A stretch of 64,000 bases of DNA from Heterohyrax brucei (taxonomy: Eukaryota > Chordata > Mammalia > Hyracoidea > Procaviidae): NCBI GenBank assembly GCA_028571685.1, contig CM053146.1, positions 26,509,431 to 26,573,430 on the forward strand, read 5' to 3'. The notes beneath the pieces are model-generated. The model was not told where the DNA came from, did no database searches, and was given only the letters and a program-made list of their open reading frames with translations. The position numbers and the translations under genes were made by a program. Every line of letters starts with the position of its first letter. The first letter of the stretch is position 1. Positions 58,120-64,000 of the stretch are shown here, piece after piece.

Positions 58120-58460
58120 ATATGACAACAGCCATTGCATCCAACTGATGTCAACTCAGAGCATACCTGTAGTACCAAATAAAACTCCCCTGTGGGGTTT
58201 CCAAGGAGTAGCTGGTGAATTTGAATTGCCAGTCCTTTCGTCAGCAGCTGAGCTCTAAACCACTGAACCAAGAAGTTTCTTCTGTAACAACACATGTCTG
58301 TTGTTAGGTGCCACTGAGTGAAATTCTAATCACAGTAACCTCATATGACAGTGCAGAACTGCCCAAAAGTTGTTCTTAGCTGTAATCTTTATAGTGCAAA
58401 TCATCAGGCCTTCTCCCAAGGAGCTGCTGGGTACTTTTGAACAACCAATGAAATTAGCGA
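58120..58460 (-). mobile_element. Two adjacent AfroSINEs
   Basis: First (58120-58290): gcatccaactgatgtcaact, ctgtggggtttccaaggagt agctgg, tttgaattgccagtcctttc. Second (58291-58460): starts ctgttgttaggtgccactga, the complement of an RTE-like (AAC)n tail, then agtaacctcatatgacagtg cagaactgccc and caggccttctcccaaggagc tgctggg. Both antisense. Confidence 0.8.
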
Positions 58461-58534
58461 AAGGTCAAAAATCCCGAACTGAATTCATTGCCTTCAAGTC
58501 AAAATATGGCAACCCCACGTATTACAATTTGAAA

Positions 58535-58860
58535 CTTGGAGTCCTTGAGTGATGCAAATGGTTAACAAGCTAAGCCGCGAAGAGAAAGACTGGTTTTTCA
58601 AACCTAACTTGAGGTACCTTGGAAGACAAGCCTGGTGATCTACTTCCCAAAAAATCAGCCCCAGAAAACCTCATGGAGCACAGTTCTAGTTTGATATACA
58701 TTGGTTCACTGTCAGTCAGAAATAAGAAAGTCTTGACCAAAGCAGGGCATCTAGCCTTTGTCCTGTGATGATGCTTGAATGGGTTCAAACTGCAACGTTT
58801 CAGTCGGTAGTTGAGTGCAAGTCATTTTGTGCCACCTGGGGACCACTAGGGGAAGGTTAA
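58535..58860. mobile_element. AfroSINE (+) followed by AfroSINE fragment (-)
   Basis: Plus-strand copy 58535-58715: gtccttgagtgatgcaaatg gttaac, ttggaagacaagcctggtga tctacttcc, aacctcatggagcacagttc. Then a minus-strand head about 58760-58850: gggttcaaactgcaacgttt cagtcggtagttgagtgcaa and cattttgtgccacctgggga. Confidence 0.75.
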
Positions 58861-59604
58861 CCATATCATAATAAACAGCAGAGAAGTGTGAAGAGCAAGG
58901 TTTGTAGTGTAAGTGAGAGATGATTTCATGAGAAATCATATCCGCAAGAAGGGTATTAAAGGATGAACACTTATAGAGGAAACAAATTAAGAAATATTTC
59001 ACTGTATTTTTCAACAACTCTTTTTTCCTAGACTTATTTAAGGCTTTGGATAGACTATATATTTTTTCAAATTTTATTTTATTTTTTATTTAGTTTGTGT
59101 GTGTGCATGTGTGTGTGTGTTTCTTCTGTTGTTGCATTACTAAGTTGGTATCTGTCTTCAAGGTCACCCACATTTAGTTATGCTAATTAGAAAAGGTTGA
59201 TATTTAGGATTTTAGATTTGATGTGCATCAACAATTTTGACTGCATATACTTACAGAATTATTGGAATTAAAGTACAGGGAAATAGAGATCAATCTGAAA
59301 TAATCTGTAGTTTTAGTATTTTGTTTTAATGTACTTGAAGATGAGTAGAAATTGTGCAAACCACTCTCACAATTGGAATTGAAATATTGGAATAACTAGC
59401 ATAAGAGATTGGATGTGTATACTGGAGCACAGTTAAGTCCATGGACTGACAAACACTAAGAAACACTTTATTTTTTAAGGCTAAAGAATACCATTTCTTA
59501 ATATTTAGAAGTGATTATAAGAAGAAGAATGTGGAATATTTGGCTGACCTGACTGAATTTCGATGAAATTGGATTCAAGACAAAATTTAAGAACTTGCTA
59601 CCTA
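58861..59604. other. AT-rich DNA with (GT)n
   Basis: A (TG)n stretch at about 59094-59122. No gene seen. Confidence 0.45.
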
Positions 59605-60015
59605 AACAAGTGAGTCCTGGTGACACAGCTGTTAAAGCACTCAGATGCTTCCCCAAAGATTGATAGTTCCAACCTACCAGCCACTCTGCAGGAGAAAGAT
59701 GTGATTGTCTGCTTTCATAAAGATTTACATTCTTGGAAACCTTAGGGGGAAGTTCTACTCTGTCCTATAAGGTCACTATGAGTCAAAATCAATGAAATGA
59801 TAGTGAGTTTTTTTTTTTGTTTTTTTTTTTTCTGTTTTACCTAAATGCGGCTCTGGTGGTGTGGTGGGTTAAATGCTACATCTACTAATCAAAAGGTCAG
59901 AATTTCAAATCCACCAGGTTCTCCTTGGAAACTCTTTGAGGCAATTCTACTTTGACCTCCTAGGGTCACTATGAGTTGGACCTGACTCGATGGCAGCGGG
60001 GTTTTGGGTGTTTAT
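59605..60015 (+). mobile_element. Two AfroSINEs in direct orientation
   Basis: First (59605-59835): agtcctggtgacacagctgt, tgcaggagaaagatgtgatt, aagttctactctgtcctata, aggtcactatgagtcaaaat and a long T-run. Second (59845-60015): ggctctggtggtgtggtggg, atcaaaaggtcagaatttca, gggtcactatgagttggacc tgactcgatggcagcggggt. Confidence 0.9.
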
Positions 60016-60319
60016 AAATTGAGCTGCTATGGAAGATAAGCATAAAAGCCAGCTTTGTAGTCATAGGTACAAGCGACCTACTTCAAAGATGGAGAAAACC
60101 ATATAGATTTTCACTCATCCAGACAAGAAATAAGGAGGTCTAAACTAAATCAATTGCCAGGAAAATGGAAGGATATGCTACTTGAGGAAGAGTCTGCAGA
60201 AATCGGATATGAGAGATGAGGAAGATGGAGACGTTTAGCCCTTATTTCTTGGCTTAAGAAGCAGGGTAGAAGTGGGCATCAACTAAAACAAGAAATACAA
60301 GAATTAAAAAAAAAAAATC

Positions 60320-60530
60320 TGTGGTTGCTGTGGTGGTAGCTGAGTAAATTCCAACTCATGGCAACCCAAGTATGCAGAGTAGAATTGTTCCATAAGGTTT
60401 TCAATGGCTGTGACCTTTTGGAAGAAGACTGCCAGACCTATCCTGAGATACCTCTGTGTGAATTTGAGCCATGACTCTTTTGCCTAGTAGTCAAGTGCTC
60501 AAATGTATACACCACTCAGGGACCATTTAG
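60320..60530 (-). mobile_element. AfroSINE (long subfamily)
   Basis: Plus strand: ttccaactcatggcaaccca agtatgcagagtagaattgt tcc, ggttttcaatggctgtgacc, ttgagccatgactcttttgc and caccactcagggacc. Confidence 0.8.
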
Positions 60531-60604
60531 TTGGTGACAGAGCTGAGAGAAGTATAATAAAGATAAAGATAGTTTAGTATTTGATCTGTCTGTATGACAA
60601 CAGT

Positions 60605-60775
60605 GAAGCCCTGGTAGTGCAGCGGTTAAGTGTTACAGCTTCAAATCAAAAAGTTGACAGTTGAAGTCCATCAGCTTCTCCTTGGAAACCCTATGGGTCA
60701 GTTCTATTCTGCCCTGTAGGGTTGCTATGGGTTGAAACTGACTCTTAAGCAACTTTATTGACTTATTTTTTTAAA
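60605..60775 (+). mobile_element. AfroSINE
   Basis: gaagccctggtagtgcagcg gttaagtg, agcttctccttggaaaccct atgggtcagttctattctgc and gttgctatgggttgaaactg in order. The head is one of the best preserved in the window. Confidence 0.9.
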
Positions 60776-60851
60776 AAATAACACAACAGAAATCCCTTAG
60801 GCATATCATTGTGTGAATCCATTATGTTGTAACTGATTACATGATTGATAA

Positions 60852-60920
60852 ACTATGAGAGTAGAAACAATCTACTCTCATAGTATGCACTGAAACAATC
60901 TACTCTCATAGTATGCACTG
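60852..60920. repeat. Perfect hairpin with duplicated arm
   Basis: actatgagagtaga (60852-60865) and its reverse complement tctactctcatagt (60871-60884) are separated by aacaa. The 28-base block containing the right arm (60865-60892) is then repeated exactly at 60893-60920. Confidence 0.95.
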
Positions 60921-61178
60921 AGAAGTTAAGGAAGCTAAGTTGATTTTAAAAAGAATTTCTCAGTTCTAGATAGAAAAATAACTTATTATTGAAAATAATA
61001 TCACATGGAAGTCCTCTCATTTACATCTGTATCATTTCAGGTACCTCACTATGAAGAATGAATGGTTCTGTTACAGCTGCTCGTGGATTTTGCTGAGTTG
61101 AAATCCTGAGTCAGCAAATCACTATGTGACCATGTACAAGGAATTTAACCTCTTAATTACAATATCTTCAGTCATGAA

Positions 61179-61225
61179 AGCCAAGACAGCCAATTGCCGT
61201 TGAGTCTGATCTGACTCAATCATGA
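61179..61225 (-). mobile_element. AfroSINE tail fragment
   Basis: ccaagacagccaattgccgt tgagtctgatctgactca, antisense terminal part only. Confidence 0.55.
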
Positions 61226-61414
61226 AAATAAATAAATTATTATCCTTTAAGATTATTATGATGATTCAAATTTATAAGATGTACAAAGAAATTGCAATAG
61301 TTTTCTGGGAACCTGTAACAGACAGTTGTTCCTACTTACCCCTGATTACATAAATCCTATCTCCCCGTTCATTGGAGAAAAATTTGTTATAATTTTGTTT
61401 TGGCTATGCTACAG

Positions 61415-61585
61415 TAGGAAACCATGGTGGCGTAGTGGTTAAGTGCCACAGCTGTTAATCAAGAGGTTGGCAGTTCAAATATACCAGGTGCTCCTGGGAA
61501 ACTGTATGGGGCAGTTCTACTCTGACCCGCAGCGTCACTATAAGTCAGAATCAACTTGATGGCGTGGGTTTTTATTTTTGTGGTT
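61415..61585 (+). mobile_element. AfroSINE
   Basis: gaaaccatggtggcgtagtg gttaagtgcc, agaggttggcagttcaaata, atggggcagttctactctga and aagtcagaatcaacttgatg gcgtggg. Well preserved. Confidence 0.9.
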
Positions 61586-61679
61586 ATGTTACATTAAAAT
61601 TAACATTGTGGTCCAGGCAAACCTGTGGTGGATATACCATAAAATGATTTGAGTATATAAGAACTTGGAGGGGAAAAAA

Positions 61680-63025
61680 AAAAGGCTCCTTAAAAAATGG
61701 TGTTTGCGTAAGTGGCCATGCATCTGCAAAAAAAAAAAAAAAAAAAAGTGAAACAAGGCCTGTATCTCACATCATGCACACAAACCAATTCAAAATGTAT
61801 CAAAGACCTAAATATAAAATCGAAAATGATAAAGATCATGGAAGAAAAACAAGGACAAGGGCAGGAGCCATGATACACAGAATTAACAGACTACAAAACA
61901 TTACTAATGATGCACAAACTCCAGAAAAGAGAAAAAGATAACCAGAAACTTCTAAAAGTCAATCATTTATGCCCATCCAAAGACTTCACCAGAAGAGTAA
62001 ACAGACAACCTGTGGAACAGGAAAAAAAATTGTGTATCACAAATCCAGTTAGTGTCTAATCTCCATAATCTTCAAAATATTGCAAAGCCCCCTAAAAGAC
62101 AAATAATCCAGTCATAAAATGGGCACTTCGCCAGAAAAGGCATTCAGGCACCTAACAGATACATAATGAAATACTCACAATTATTAGTCAGTGGAGAAAT
62201 AAAAACCAAAACTACAATGAGATATAATCTCCCCCCAACAAGGCTGGCATTAATCCAAAACACAAAAAAAATAATAAATGCTGGGGTGATTGTAAGGAGA
62301 CTGGAAACTTATAGACTGCATGTGGGAATGTAAAATGGTACAATCACTTTGAAAATTGACTTTGAAATTTCTTAAAAAGCTAGAAATATAAATACCATAT
62401 GATACAGAAATCCCACTTCTTAGAATACCTCCTAGACAAACAAGAGCTGTCACCTAAATAGATGCATGCACACCAATGTTTATTGCAGCACTGTCCACAA
62501 GAGCAAAACGATGGAACCAATGTAGGCCGCTCTCAACAAATGAACGAGTAAGCAAACTGTGCTATCTTGACACGATGGAATACTATGAACTGCTAAACAA
62601 CAATGGTGATCTTGGGGAAACATCTCACAAAATGAAGGAATCTGGAAGACATTATGTTGCCTGAAATTAGTCAGTTGCAAAAGAATGAATGCTGTATGAG
62701 ACCACCATTATAAGGATTCAAGAAAAGGTTTAAACACAGAAGAGAACAGTCTTTTGATGGTTATAAAGGCTAGGTAAAGGAAATGATAGCACACTGTAGA
62801 GGGGCGGTCACCACAACTTCAATAAGCCAAAATGCAAAAAAATTTCCTAAACATGATCTGACACTTTGAAGGACAGAGTGGCAGGGACAGGGGGTCTGTG
62901 GACCACGATTTCAGGGGACATCTAGGTCAACTGGCATAACAAATTTTGTTAAGAAAATTTTCTGTATCCCACTTTGTTGTGTTGTTTCTGAGGTCTTAAA
63001 AGCTAGCAAGTGGCCATCTAATTAT
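61680..63025 (+). mobile_element. 5'-truncated old L1 (ORF2 end and 3' UTR)
   Basis: From aaaatggtgtttgcgtaagt through actgtccacaagagcaaaac and the 62-codon stretch at 62476-62664 (MFIAALSTRAKRWNQCRPLS, the last part of ORF2) into the 3' UTR (gggacatctaggtcaactgg, aagctagcaagtggccatct). It breaks off in the 3' UTR where the next repeat begins, so it has no tail. Confidence 0.85.
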
Positions 63026-63043
63026 GATGTAGTTTGTTATCTA

Positions 63044-63539
63044 TGTAATGATATAATCATCCACACAATGAGATTTTATATAGCATAATCACCTCCAGGA
63101 TGAGGTCTGTTGTGAGTAGGCTATTAGCTGAGAGGGATTTTCCTTGAGAGATACGGTCTTTATTCAATATAGGTGCGCTTTCTGGTAAAGCTCACTGGCT
63201 TTCGCTTGCTCTGGATCCTGCAGCCAGCTCCTATTTGTCTGACATCCAGTCTTTTGGACTTCAGTTAGCAGCTAACCTGCCATCTTACCTGAGCATCTCA
63301 AGGTCCAGCAGCTTATGTAGTCTGTGAAACAGAGGGCTGCTACCTGACCTGCTGATCTTTGCTTCATCAGTGCCAACAGTTACATGGGTGAAGAGAGGCT
63401 TCCAGCCTGATCCACGGACTTGGGACTTGGGACTGTCCAGCTTCTACAACCATGTGAGTAATTTCCTTTATATAAATTTCTCTGTGTCTGTGTGTGTACT
63501 ATACTGGTTTTGTTTCTCTGGAAAATCCAGCCTAAGGCA
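63044..63539 (+). mobile_element. LTR-like repeat (ERVL/MaLR type), probable
   Basis: tgtaatgatataatcatcca at the left, aggatgaggtctgttgtgag, then the ggacttgggacttgggactg tccagc block and the end ggttttgtttctctggaaaa tccagcctaaggca, matching the type at 17948-18588 in order. The left flank is L1 3' UTR, the right flank is the retroviral fragment. No matching 5-bp flanks were found. Confidence 0.65.
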
Positions 63540-64000
63540 TTGAGGAATATGGTAAGATCAGTGAATTGCTGAGTATGGGCTATTTGCTACACTTCATTTG
63601 CTGTGAAGTGAGTCCTTTGATCTGAGAGAATACTGTGTAGGATACCACGAAGGTCGATAAGGCATTCTGTAAGACTATGGATAGTAGTTTTGGCAAAAGT
63701 ACTGGGTACAGAGTAAGAAAATCTGTGTCCAGGGGATGTGTCTATTCCAGTAAGAACAAAATACTGCCTTTCCCACAGTGAAAGTGGTCCAGTGCAATCA
63801 GTCTGCCACAAGTTTATTGCCTGACAATTCAATGAATGGTGCCATATTAGAGACTCAAAGTCCAGCTTTGGGCATTCTGTTGACAGACTGGACACAGAGC
63901 AATGGCTGTAGCCAAGTCATCTTTAGTGAGTGGAAGTCCGTGTTGCTGGGCTAATGCATAATCGCCTTCACCTGTCACCAAAGCCGCTTTTCTTATGAGC
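63540..64000 (-). pseudogene. Endogenous retrovirus pol fragment (integrase), partial
   Basis: Minus-strand reading. At the right edge (63900-64000) a frame with LAQQHGLPLTKDDLATAIAL followed by CPVC is the zinc-binding HHCC region of a retroviral integrase. After a frameshift near 63870, the ORF at 63587-63895 gives the catalytic core: WQTDCTGPLSL with the first acidic residue and LSDQRTHFTANEV with the second. The third catalytic residue would lie beyond 63540, where the sequence stops. Integrase joins viral DNA to host DNA. Word pattern suggests class III (ERVL-like), uncertain. Frameshift, a stop and truncation on both sides make it inactive. The upstream part of pol lies outside the window. 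Confidence 0.75.

Overview
The window looks like nuclear DNA of an afrotherian mammal, probably elephant-like. The evidence is many copies of an AfroSINE-type repeat (tRNA-like head, then a body around GGGTCGCTATGAGTCGG and CGACTCGACGGC), RTE/BovB-type LINE fragments, a mariner family, MaLR-like LTRs and L1 copies of several ages. I recognise no cellular protein-coding gene, exon, rRNA or functional tRNA. The window reads as intergenic or intronic DNA built largely by retrotransposition; by eye, L1 alone covers roughly 40 percent.

Layout. 0-5 kb: a 5'-truncated L1 3' end with a target-site duplication (TSD), AT-rich DNA, AfroSINEs (one nested in another) and an antisense RTE reverse-transcriptase fragment. 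5-10 kb: a mariner copy broken by a very short SINE-tail insertion and an internal piece of L1 ORF2, followed directly by a decayed L1. 10-30 kb: older repeats (L1M-type, L2-like, MIR, MLT1/MaLR-type LTRs, some with 5-bp TSDs), antisense L1 3' ends, a tRNA-Gly-headed element and long AT-rich stretches with nothing I recognise. 30.5-37.6 kb: an old full-length L1 with an internally duplicated 3' UTR and an imperfect 15-bp TSD. 38.8-47.4 kb: a young full-length L1 (39189-46368) nested inside an older L1 ORF2 fragment, with an exact 14-bp TSD. 47.4-53 kb: an antisense MaLR-like LTR, then an antisense mariner split in two by a 2.5-kb L1. 53-61.6 kb: AfroSINE-dense DNA with a second RTE 3' end. 61.7-64 kb: an L1 3' end, an LTR-like repeat, and an antisense integrase fragment of an endogenous retrovirus running off the edge.

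How the parts relate. The young L1 has a CpG-rich 5' UTR, an ORF1 broken by one late frameshift, an unusually long inter-ORF spacer with its own 88-codon ORF overlapping the ORF2 start, and an ORF2 readable in one frame for 1,270 residues except for two TAG stops. It is also damaged in the reverse-transcriptase active site. The AfroSINEs and the RTE fragments share 3'-end sequence, which fits RTE-driven mobilisation of the SINEs. I found no obvious novel multi-gene system. The least expected signals are a set of 20-60 bp SINE-tail insertions (one with an exact 9-bp TSD), a 29-base patch in an L1 identical to an LTR 2.2 kb away, and the spacer architecture of the L1 family. All repeat-family names come from recognition by eye, not from a database search.
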